Of a DNA stretch of 64,000 nucleotides, positions 36,501-45,029 are shown in pieces (position 1 is the stretch's first letter; each line of letters begins with the position of its first letter). The notes below the pieces were generated by a model. It worked only from the letters and a program-made list of their open reading frames with translations. It was not told the origin of the DNA and ran no database searches. The DNA comes from Amyelois transitella (Eukaryota; Arthropoda; Insecta; Lepidoptera; Pyralidae), in NCBI RefSeq assembly GCF_032362555.1, contig NC_083506.1, positions 11,331,501 to 11,395,500 on the forward strand. The letters are read 5' to 3'. The position numbers and the translations under genes are program-made.

Positions 36501-39500
36501 ATCAGCAGGTAGAAGACATTTACACAACTCCGTATCGTAAATCGCTATTTTTATGATTCAAGCACGTCAATTTTTGGCAAATATATTATGTCTCTCAATT
36601 CCCAATATCAATTTTCCTAAAATAATCTTATCTTGTTCTTTCATAGGCTCAAAGAGTTGGCGACGACCAAACTGCGTGATCTGAACAACCAGAAAGAAGC
36701 ATATGACTCTGTCTACTTCCACCCTGACTCGTTGGAAAGTGCGGCCATTGCTGCCGGCTGTGTCATACAGGTATATGTTTAAATATAATCATACTAGAGG
36801 CCGCCCGCAACTTCGTCCGCGTGGAATCAATCCCGCGGGAACTCCGGGATAAAAAGTAGTATGTTATTCTGGGTCTTCAGCTAAATACTAAATTTCATCG
36901 TAATCGGTTTTTGCGTGAAAGAGGTTACTCTTTAATATAGGTCAATATGGATGTTTGTTAAAACATCCATATTGACTCACAAACTTTCGCAATTATAATA
37001 TAAGTAGGATTTACTGTCTAGTACCTGGGTGACAGAGAGGTGCTCGATGTTTTTTGTTGACAGTTTCAAATGACATGAGAATAGGCACACAATGTGAGAT
37101 ATTGCAACGTGATAAAGCAATCACGGTAAACACCATCAGTTATGTGCCCGCGGTGTCGACATTTTGTAACCTAGTAATCATTTTACTCCACATAAACTGT
37201 ACACCTATACCTATATCCATCGGTTTTCAGCTCATTCAAAGCATTTTCTTTTATCAACACATTCCAACTAATATTATATATGCGAAAGTAAGTTTATTTC
37301 TTACCTCTTCATGGGTTATCTAATAATTAAGAGTTTGGTGAAGGACATAATACCTGTCATCCCGGTAAAAACAACAGTTCCCGCGGGATTTGCGACAACC
37401 CTTATTATTTTGTTACATACATACATACATACATAAAATCACGCCTCTTTCCCGGGTAGGCAGAGACTACCTCTTTCCACTTATTATTTTGTTGATGGCG
37501 CTAAATTCTGCAGCTTTCCGCGGTCGAAGCTGCGGGTAAAGTCTTTTAATATTTCTTAAGTCTATGGTCTTATCAAATAGCAGACACCCATCAACACGCT
37601 ACTCTTTGCTTACAAATCTATACTAATATTATAAAGCTGAAGAGTTTGTTTTGTTTGTTTGTTTGTTTGTTTGTTTAAACGCGCTAATCTCAGAAACTAC
37701 TGAACCGATTTGAATAATTCTTTCACTGTTAGATAGTTTATTTATCGAGGAAGGCTATAGGCTACATTTTATCCCGGATTTCCTACGGGAAACGTCAACA
37801 ATGCAGGTGAAAGTTGAATGAGTCGGCCATCTGCGAGCTTTCCACGCGAACGCTGCGCAAACCAACAAAGATATAGTAAAACAATGTACTAAAGATGTGA
37901 AGTACTAATTTTTTGCCACAAAAAAGTCCGCGAGAGCATATATCTATCTCTTAAGGTTTACTTACAATAACCACTTTTATGTTCATTTTTAAAGATTATT
38001 TTTTGATTATAAACATTAGTTATTTTGAAACCAATTTTCTTTAATTCAGTATTAATCCTTATCCAAATAAATATGTTTATTACTTTCGGCTTTTCATGTA
38101 GGTAGACTAAAATTGCCATTTACAATATATAAATCAGACGAATAGGTTTTGAGATATAGTCGTTATAAGCAATTTGCAGCGAAACATTTAATACGGCAAA
38201 CCAGCGTTCTTTCTAATACGCGTGACCGCCTGAAAAATAAATATGATGCCCAAAATAACTATTCCACGCGGACGAAGTCGCGGGCTCAGCTAGTATACAA
38301 TATAACTAATCTTTTAAAAATATTGACAACATAAATTTTTTTTATTAAAAAAAAAGAAAGTCTATGGTCTCTCGTACCTTTACTGGTATCTTTTCTCTTT
38401 CGTGTTTTAAAGCGAAATTTCGTAACCTCAGATGGTAGACGCGGTCCTTACCAACGTGGTAGGCAGCGGCGTTTGTGTGGTGAGACCTCCCGGTCACCAC
38501 GCGGACGACGACTGCCCCAGTGGGTTCTGCCTGCTGAACTCGGCCGTCGCGGCGGCCGCGCACGCCGTGCAGGCCCACGGGGTGGACAGAGTCCTGTTGC
38601 TCGACTGGGACGTGCATCACGGCAACGGCTCGCAGAGGATCACGTATGCTGATAATAAGGTATTGCGTATTGAACGCACAGTGTTATAATCTTAAGGATT
38701 AAAATGGAATGAGCATTCTCTGATATATTGTTTTCACACAAATTAAATATGACGTGAAAAACTACACAGATTGAGTCTCGAAGTAAGTTCGAAACTTGTG
38801 TAACGAGATACTAGCTCAACGATATTATATTTTATGATAAATGATAAATACTTATATACCTATCCTTACTCGCCTTTTACGAAATAATTCGTTAATACTC
38901 TATGTATATCCTTTTCACAGATACTGTACATGTCAATCCACCGTTACGACCACGGCTCTTTCTTCCCGCACTCCACCGACGCCGACCACACCGCGGTGGG
39001 GGAGGGGAAAGGGGAGGGGTACAATGTCAACGTGCCTTGGAACAAGGTACTTCTTTTGCTTATCTTTTATCTCTCTTTCCCTCATGGCTTTAGTCCCGGT
39101 GTGACGAGCACACTAGAGAGGAGGCCGGGGTATGACTTTGACCATATGGATCCTGGATTGGGTGAGTCAGGCTTTTACACGAAGCGACTCCCATTTGTCT
39201 TCCGCAATACATACATACATACTAACATAAAATCACGCCTCTTTCCCGGAGGGTAGGCAGAGACTACCTCTTTCCATTTGCCACGATCTCTGCATACTTC
39301 CTTTGCTTCATCCACATTCATAACTCTCTTCATGCAAGCTCGGCAATTTCGGGTACTCTTGACCTGACCAGGACTTCCGGCGGTCTTCCGCAATCTTTGC
39401 AGATAAACCTGTATATTGGATCGATCATAGTTACACGACCAGCTAATATTTTTTTTGTTTTTTTGTTTTATTTCAGCGTGGCATGGGCGACACGGAATAC

Positions 39501-41918
39501 CTAGCTGCGTTCACGCAAGTGATACTGCCGATCGCGTACGAATATAACCCCGAATTGGTCATCGTTTCAGCCGGATTCGACGCTTGTGTGGGTGACCCGC
39601 TAGGAGGTAAGTTTGAGTTAGCGGCTATCAAATTATATCAATACTAGCTTTTATCCGCAGCTGCGCCTGCGTGCATTTAGCGCTATCAAATACACAATAC
39701 AATTTACAAAAACTATTAAAAAGATTAATATTCAAAAGCATTACATTTTTGGCGCCTTTACTTCCATGCTCCTAAGAAAAATCCTTATTTTGATTAAAAC
39801 ATTTTGTTACATTTTCTTTCATTTTAGAAAAAGAATAGGACCACTCCAACTCTTTTCCATGGATTTCGTAAACGGCGACTAAAGGATAGGCTTATAAACT
39901 TGGGATTCTTTTAAGCGATGGGCTAGCAACCAGTCACTATTTGTATCTCAATTCTATTTTAAAGCCAAATAATTGAACTTGGCCTTTTAATCTTTTCGAG
40001 ACTGTTGGTTCTGTCTACCCAGCAAGGGATGTAGACGTGATTATATGTATGTACGAGTATGTATGTACATTTTGTTACAGGTTGCAAAGTATCGCCGGAA
40101 TGCTACGGCCGTATGACCCAACTCCTACACGGGTTGGCGGGCGGCAGACTGGTCCTATGTCTCGAAGGTGGCTACAATGTCACTAGTATATCCTACGCCA
40201 TGACAATGTGCACCAAAGCCTTACTCGGTGACCCCATCGGACACCACTACGAACAAAGAACAGCCCCACATTGGACCGCGATAGAATCAATCAATAATGT
40301 TATCACAACACACAAAAAATACTGGAAAAATCTCAAGTTCCAACTAGCGTTGCCCATAGAGAATGTTCTAGAAGAACCTTTGCCATCCAGAGGGTTAAAA
40401 GTTGATGAGAAGTCAAGTATGCCATTGGCAAATGCAGACTCCAAGATTGAAAGCCATTTGGACGGTTCGTTAGAGAGCAATATGGCGGATTTGGCCATAG
40501 ATAAACCTATGGATAGAATTGACTGTGATGGCGATCGAAATTCGAATGTGAAAGAAAAATCAGAAGACAAGTCTGTAAATATGAGCGTAGACAAACCAGT
40601 CTGCTCTGATGGTATTCACTGCGGTACAGACGACGAGGATGAAAGTCCAAATGTAAAGGAGAACATAGACAAAAAATCTGCAAATACGAGCATAGATAAA
40701 CCAGCATGCTCGGGCGGTCATTGTGGGATCGGCGAGAAGGATAAAAGAAAAGACAATGAACCGTCAAACAGCAAGCAGTTAGACAAAGTTGAACCGTCAA
40801 GTATTAAAGTATGTAGTTCCAAAGACAAAATTGGTGCCATAGACACAAGTGGTCCTTCTTCAAGTACAGAGAAGACTACATTAGTCGATTATTTAGCTGA
40901 GAACATGCAAGCTATAGTGAATGGTGAAATGTTTGCTGTGATTCCGTTGGCTTGGTGCCCTCATTTGGAGACTATGTATGCCATTCCGGCCTCGGTGAAG
41001 TTTGAACAGGGAGTCAAATGCGTGGAGTGTGAAGAGACTGTTGAGAATTGGGTGTGTCTGCACTGTTATGTTGTAAGTTGCATTTTGTTTATTTCATCTC
41101 TTGATTACTGATTAGTGACCATAGATGACCTATTGCCGTGTGGTTCCCGGCACCAATAGAAAAAAGAATAGGACCACTCCATCCCTTTCTCATGGATGTC
41201 GTAAAAATCGACTAAGGGGTAGGCTTATAAACATAAGATTCTTATTTTAGGCGATGGGCTTGCAACCTGTAACTATTTGAATATCAATACTATCATTAAG
41301 CCAAACAGCTAAACGTGGCCAATTGGTATTTTCGAGACTGTTGGCTCTTTCTACCCCGCAAAGGAATATAGACGTGATTATATGTATGTATGTATGTATG
41401 TCATCTCTTATTATTAGTGATCATAAGTGACCTATTGCATGTGTAGATGTGGGTTATGAAGATCGAAATCTGTCAAATGGTTACTTTTATTCTGGTAAAA
41501 GATTTCACAAAATGTTCATTTTCACAAGATATTTGGTCAATTTGGTACTTTGATAAGATACTGCTTTAGCCCTTAAGTAACCTCCTACATCCACAGGAAG
41601 TAGTAAGGACACGAATACCCCTTCATTTATCGATTTAAAAAAGGAGGTGGTTCCCAATTCATCAGTATGTATTTCATATTTAATCATACTTTTCAGACGG
41701 CATGCGGTCGCAGTATAAACGGGCACATGCAATCCCATTACAGAACGACGCAACACCCTCTAGTTTTATCGCTAATTGACCTGTCAGTTTGGTGCAACGA
41801 GTGTGACGCATACGTCGACAACGCACTGCTATACGACGCAAAGAACAACGCACATTTGTGCAAGTTCGGCGAGGAGATGCCTTGGTGCTACAAAACTGAT
41901 ACTATTCATATGCAATAA
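21512..41918 (+). CDS. HDAC6: Histone deacetylase 6 (two deacetylase domains plus ZnF-UBP)
   Basis: Class IIb deacetylase for tubulin, cortactin and other cytoplasmic proteins; its ZnF binds free ubiquitin C termini. Exons: 21512-21514, 21585-21719, 23509-23598, 25683-25813, 27110-27293, 28312-28514, 29380-29448, 30139-30331, 31657-31716 or 31770-31829, 32684-32877, 33820-34073, 35115-35196, 36006-36152, 36647-36770, 38432-38659, 38921-39046, 39477-39606, 40081-41072, 41697-41918. Phases are consistent; 1188 residues (human 1215). Domain 1 (about 95-415) has [22 protein letters not shown] and LEGGYC. Domain 2 (about 510-860) has [34 protein letters not shown] and LEGGYN. Both therefore keep the His pair, three zinc ligands and catalytic Tyr. 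ZnF-UBP (about 1045-1188) has [21 protein letters not shown] and NGHMQSH. The N-terminal 75 residues are basic and Ser/Pro-rich. Exon 1 codes only the ATG. An AATAAA overlaps the stop codon (41914-41919). Confidence 0.95.
22098..22328 (+). mobile_element. Family B retroposon copy (diverged)
   Basis: Old copy in HDAC6 intron 2; faces the minus copy at 22517-22786, forming an inverted pair. Confidence 0.75.
22517..22786 (-). mobile_element. Family B retroposon copy
   Basis: Full-length minus copy in HDAC6 intron 2, flanked by CATACATACATA at its 3' end. Confidence 0.85.
24406..24660 (-). mobile_element. Helitron-like element in HDAC6 intron 3
   Basis: Minus orientation: starts with TTAGCTGTGCCCGCGACTTCG and ends with the TATAATATTAGTATAGAT terminus, duplicated once. 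Confidence 0.68.
26069..26327 (+). mobile_element. Family B retroposon copy
   Basis: Full-length copy in HDAC6 intron 4. Confidence 0.85.
26395..26755 (-). mobile_element. tRNA-derived SINE, family C
   Basis: Minus-strand copy of a second tRNA-derived family. The 5' end reads GAGCGTCGGTGGTCGAATTAGTAAGGTGC, followed by a B-box-like region with GGTTCAAATCCCGCC and a body including CAGATGGGAGTCGC and CCAATCCAGGAGCC. The plus copy at 34329-34600 has GGTTCGAATCCC. Partial copies: 39078-39200 (-) and 62659-62900 (-); fragments near 17988-18120 and 49135-49215. Confidence 0.75.
26829..27094 (+). mobile_element. Family B retroposon copy
   Basis: Full-length copy whose (TATG)n tail ends 15 bp before HDAC6 exon 5. 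The polypyrimidine/branch region of that acceptor is therefore partly retroposon-derived. Confidence 0.85.
27677..27938 (-). mobile_element. Family B retroposon copy with target-site duplication
   Basis: Full-length, flanked by the direct repeat AAGTAATTTCTA. It was inserted into an older repeat (27620-28120) whose halves resemble 13675-13855. Confidence 0.88.
28530..28787 (-). mobile_element. Family B retroposon copy
   Basis: Inserted 16 bp after the HDAC6 exon 6 donor, with a target-site duplication near AGTTATATAATGA. The duplicated exon 6 copy at 28892 lacks it, so it arrived after the duplication. Confidence 0.87.
28892..28984 (+). pseudogene. Partial copy of HDAC6 exon 6
   Basis: Repeats 28422-28514 (from CCACGCCATGG to AAGAG|GTAGTT) with few changes. 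The frame is open and the donor intact, but the 5' half and acceptor are missing. About 100 bp of following intron is also duplicated (to about 29095). Confidence 0.9.
30300..31500 (+). repeat. Three local copies of HDAC6 exon 8 end plus intron
   Basis: The exon 8 end CCCATGGCTTTTGAG with a following GT donor occurs at 30331 (real), 30839 (donor GTAAGT) and 31316 (donor GTGAAT). The intron after each copy shares blocks (AGTGCAATAGTCATCATC-like; GATACAGGCGCAACTGTTT after copies 2 and 3). The third copy keeps ~120 bp of exon (31195-31316) but has an in-frame break (AACTAAGTACG), a deletion and no acceptor. Confidence 0.85.
30343..30597 (-). mobile_element. Family B retroposon copy straddling HDAC6 exon 8 donor
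   Basis: Flanked by the direct repeat TGAGGTGAATCTC, which contains the exon 8 end and its GT donor (first copy 30329-30341; second about 30599-30611). Confidence 0.87.
31657..31716 (+). CDS. HDAC6: HDAC6 alternative exon 9a (Glu gatekeeper version)
   Basis: 60-nt, phase 0-0 exon encoding [20 protein letters not shown]. Acceptor TTTTTTTCTTACAAG and donor GAG|GTATTT both look usable. It contains the third zinc ligand (Asp of SAGYD). Its last codon GAG (31714-31716) lies seven residues after that Asp and would precede exon 10's [10 protein letters not shown]. Confidence 0.85.
31770..31829 (+). CDS. HDAC6: HDAC6 alternative exon 9b (Lys gatekeeper version)
   Basis: 60-nt, phase 0-0 exon encoding [20 protein letters not shown], with acceptor CTGTCTCTTTCAG and donor AAG|GTGACA. 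It is homologous to exon 9a and 53 bp downstream. Last codon AAG (31827-31829) gives Lys at +7 from the zinc-ligand Asp, like vertebrate HDAC6 domain 1 (GDPKGEM in human). Confidence 0.88.
33066..33220 (+). mobile_element. Helitron-like end-to-start junction
   Basis: A 3' end (CACGCGAACGAAGTCGCGGGCAACAGCTAG, to 33101) abuts a new 5' start (TAATATTATAAAGCTGAAAAG). The second element runs to 33220 and breaks off at the duplicated HDAC6 exon 10 piece. Confidence 0.7.
33221..33425 (+). pseudogene. Partial copy of HDAC6 exon 10 and its donor intron
   Basis: Copies 32793-33000 (from TGCCGTCGCTGGC through GACCA|GTGAGTGTG and AAAAAGGTGGGATAA) but lacks about 36 bp of the exon (CTGCGCACC...GTTCTG). 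It begins exactly where a Helitron-like 5' end (33103-33220) stops. Confidence 0.88.
33470..33729 (-). mobile_element. Family B retroposon copy
   Basis: Full-length minus copy in HDAC6 intron 10, upstream of exon 11. Confidence 0.85.
34102..34295 (+). mobile_element. Short Helitron-like element after HDAC6 exon 11
   Basis: Closely similar to 1513-1709. It begins about 28 bp after the exon 11 donor and ends CTCTAG|T. Confidence 0.7.
34329..34600 (+). mobile_element. SINE family C copy
   Basis: tRNA-like head GTCGGTGGTCGAATTGGTAA and B box GGTTCGAATCCC, then the family C body. In HDAC6 intron 11. Confidence 0.75.
34778..35037 (-). mobile_element. Family B retroposon copy
   Basis: Full-length minus copy; its final GCCGGGAACCACA is repeated once at the 5' junction (35039-35050). 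It lies about 65 bp before HDAC6 exon 12. Confidence 0.85.
35300..35632 (+). mobile_element. 3' end of a non-LTR retrotransposon (LINE)
   Basis: In-frame stretch [17 protein letters not shown], then [14 protein letters not shown] and [16 protein letters not shown], the C-terminal tail typical of lepidopteran endonuclease/reverse-transcriptase LINE proteins. It is followed by the 3' UTR ending TATGTATGTATG. No RT domain remains. Shorter 5'-truncated 3' ends of the same family: 196-415, 10545-10605, 10810-10990, 13385-13455, 25868-26045, 29508-29590, 31067-31140, 37414-37487, 39207-39380, 51189-51310, 58472-58626 (all -); 20490-20605 and 53352-53440 (+). Confidence 0.8.
35638..35935. mobile_element. 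Head-to-head family B fragments
   Basis: A + fragment (35638-35711, TGTCGTGTGGTTGCCGG...) joins directly to a minus copy (35712-35930), making a diverged inverted repeat in HDAC6 intron 12. Confidence 0.7.
36243..36478 (-). mobile_element. Family B retroposon copy
   Basis: Diverged minus copy about 90 bp after the HDAC6 exon 13 donor. Confidence 0.8.
36794..37011 (-). mobile_element. Short Helitron-like element
   Basis: Minus copy starting CTAGAGGCCGCCCGCAAC. It contains a small internal fold-back (about 36944-36976: ATATGGATGTTTGTTAAAACATCCATAT). Confidence 0.7.
37617..38293 (+). mobile_element. Helitron-like element, ~678 bp, in HDAC6 intron 14
   Basis: Nearly the same sequence and length as 553-1230, with A before and T after. 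Differences include extra TTTG units near the 5' end and a few indels. Confidence 0.72.
39826..40065 (+). mobile_element. Family B retroposon copy
   Basis: 5'-truncated copy ending about 15 bp before HDAC6 exon 18, so the acceptor region is retroposon-flanked. Confidence 0.82.
40440..40750 (+). repeat. HDAC6: 35-residue internal repeat in HDAC6 linker
   Basis: Within exon 18, [20 protein letters not shown]...DESP (from 40545) and [20 protein letters not shown] (from 40650) are tandem 105-nt units. A weaker third ([12 protein letters not shown]) precedes them. The region is acidic/Ser/Lys-rich and sits between domain 2 and the ZnF, where mammalian HDAC6 has its SE14 tetradecapeptide repeats. 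Confidence 0.75.
41132..41400 (+). mobile_element. Family B retroposon copy
   Basis: Full-length copy in the last HDAC6 intron. Confidence 0.85.
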
Positions 41919-44900
41919 AATAAATAGTAATGATAATTTACAGACCATAATGCAATACCCTCTAGTTTAATCACTAATTGACCTGTCAGTTTGGTGCAAT
42001 GTATGTGACGAATGCGGCGACAACGCAAAGCTGTGGGCACATGTGTGAGTTGAACAGACAAGGTGGTGCTACAAAACTTTGATATATTTTAACAATTCTA
42101 GATAAAACCCCACAACACTATAGAAAATTGATGATGACTTTTAACCTCTCTTTTTGTAGCGCACAAGTTTGCTTAATTCATTCAACGCATATTTGTGCAT
42201 GTTTGTAAAGAAGGTAGGCCCGTAAAGAAAACACTAAAACTATTCATTTGCACCGATATTTTTTGTTTTTTTTTAATTTTCAACCGCCTATTTGAATAAC
42301 ATCAGTATTATAAATTGGTGCTTATAGCGAAAATACGGATAATCAGAATGCACACGAAGTATTTAGAAATTTCTTTTGATAGTATAACATTTTTATATTA
42401 AACATCTAACAATTTTAACATATTTAGGTGGTTGGGATATAATTATAGTGATTAATGGGGATATTCACGATATAGCTTTTCATCGGTACCTTATCCTTAA
42501 TAAGGCCGATGTCTTATCAAAAAACGTGAATAGTTCTACAGAGTTAATGGCGTATTTTTACTTGAGAAACAACTACCTATCTAAAATTGAATGAATAACA
42601 TTATAATTTTTTATCGCAATCGTAATCTATCAAAAGCATTTTATATTATTGCTGATTGTCATTATCACTGAATTGATTAATAATTATAATGATATTTATT
42701 CATATGAATATTTATTGCGTATGTTTTAATCACTATGTATTTATATTTTTGATATTGGTATCGCACAATTAGATCTCTGTTAAAAACAATCATGTTGAAA
42801 TACCCAAAATCCATACAGATTAAGGATGTAGAATCTTAATTTGGGTTAATTACAGAAAAACAAAAGAAAAACTCCATTCATTCGTTTCTTAAACTGTTAA
42901 TTAATTTACCTACTTAATATTTATTTTTAGTGACTTTTTATGTTTTTTAAATCTAGAACTAAAAAGTACAAGTACCTACAACGAGTGGCCATTTTTCACT
43001 ATTACGTATTGCACACTAGGTATTAATGACATTGTAATAATTAACTACAAATTTGCTATTTGCTGCAAATACAGTATTACCACGTTTATAAGACTAAGGG
43101 AGCACAACCTACAACCTAATCCAACCGAATGAAAACGCATTAACCTTATGTATTACAAGTACATAAAACTTAAAATCCAAAACCAAAATGTTTCCTGCTA
43201 TCTCGCTCGCTAGTAGGTTCAATTCGCGGGGCCAAATGGTGGTCTGTGATCTGACAGGATATTTTGGCGCCATACAAACATTGATTCCTTCGCCTTTACA
43301 TATAACATCATCGATGTAACTTATAAAAGTTGTAATACTGCACAAATATCTTATTTTCCACTAATTGGAAGATTCAATGCAGAGACGGGGATATTGGCGA
43401 AGAAGTGTTTTTAACAAAATATAAACATGTTACTTGGTTGGTTGGCCTTGGCGCAGATATAAGCCACAAAATTTTCAGGTGACCCGTAAAAGGTGTCACA
43501 GTCTGATTGGCTTTTGTGTGCGACTATGTTAATAATATTTTCAATTGGAGTTACATTACAGTATCTATCTTACGTTAAACTTGCTGAAAACAATACTTAA
43601 TTTCAAAGAATGCTAACCACAATATAACGAAAATATCTCCTCTCTACTTTGATAAATGATCAGTGTATATTTATTGTAAATACTTACATTTTTTTTGCAT
43701 ATTATGTATTTAATATTGTTATATATATTTATTTCATTAGATAATAAGTCTTTTAACTCTTAATGTGTTTATGTGCATTTATTTGCAACTTGTTGTCAAT
43801 ATTTCTTATATTGACACCGATTACCGATTTCTTTTTAATAAAATTTGTTTCAAAATTACGTCAGTATAGAATTGGAACAGTATTTCATGATGAATTTAAC
43901 TTTTTAAAATAAGTACTATAAAATTAAAGAGCTCTGAAAATGTTTTGTTTTTAAATCTCAGTAGTAAGTCAATAAAGTAATTAATATAATATTATAATAA
44001 TCAGCGGTATATACAACACACCTTGTACATGTCTCATTTTGTTTATTTATAATAATTAATAGTTTTACTAATAAGAGTGGTATGATAAAAAATATGAATC
44101 TGAAACATTTTGAATTTTTCTCGTGTAACAAAACTAATGTACAACAAGAAATAGATAAGTAACAAACTGATTTTATAGAAGTTTCCTTGTTTGTAATAGT
44201 TTTTAAAAATGTAACATTAATATTTCTTTCTGTCCTTCAAGACCATTGATTTTGTAATGTTCAATCTGTGCATCTTTTGTGCATTATTTTCTCTATACCT
44301 TGATGTAGGTTAGTATAAGTTATTGGCAAGATTGTCAAGACAATAAAATTGCTCATTCTAAATCGATGTTAACGTATTAACGACACAATAAAGTCATATC
44401 ATATATTTACATATTTGTTTTTTTTTTTTGTAAACATAATCTTACTTAGTTTGTATCACTCATGGTCTCATGGTTATTATTGTTTCACTTTGTGTGAGTG
44501 CTTATTTCCTTGACGGCCTCTTAAATCTATCGGATTTAGGCCTATTCTGAAGTACGAGGAACTAGAACAAAAGTTTACAATAATGTTGGTATATTACAGA
44601 GTGTCACGTTTTCACAATCAAACCGCTAAAGATTTTAAAGAAATTTGTATAAAAAAATATTTTCTCTAGTAATAAATAGCTAAAAATAAAGATAAATTGT
44701 TTATGAAACTAATTATTTCAATAAAATTTTATACACAAATAAACTAGACCTTGCAAGAGTAAGAAAGAGTATTCCCACGGGAGAGTCCTGGGTATTTTTT
44801 TTTTAAGATTGCTATGTATTACACTCTAATTAAAAAAATTCTTGGCAAATGTCAAAATATGTCAATGTCACTCAGGCAGTTTTTTATCAAATCAAATCAA

Positions 44901-45029
44901 CCTAACAACAACAATGAAAATAGTGCTGTCTGCTGATAAAAAATGTTATCAATTTAGATAACCCGCTGTAACCATTCCGATTCGCTTACCGTTATCAGCT
45001 CCACCTCCGCGCCGAGGCGCGTAGATAAA
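41919..45029. other. HDAC6 3' flank and PIGZ upstream region
   Basis: No convincing exon. It begins with the decayed exon 19 copy, then AT-rich, largely unique sequence. Possible polyA signals lie at 41914-41919 and 44387-44392. The last ~100 bp before 45030 turn GC-richer (CCACCTCCGCGCCGAGGCGCG), fitting a PIGZ promoter/5' UTR. Short open frames (for example 43109-43345, -) lack family features. Confidence 0.6.
41936..42072 (+). pseudogene. Decayed copy of HDAC6 exon 19
   Basis: Just after the stop codon, sequence resembling 41740-41895 recurs (TGCAATACCCTCTAGTTTAATC, CTAATTGACCTGTCAGTTTGG, TGGTGCTACAAAACT) with frameshifts and an internal deletion. It would be within the 3' UTR if the proximal polyA signal is skipped. 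Confidence 0.85.

Noticed and set aside
43109-43345. Small gene on the minus strand between HDAC6 and PIGZ
   Set aside because: No recognisable domain or splice context, ordinary AT-rich composition; chance open frame.
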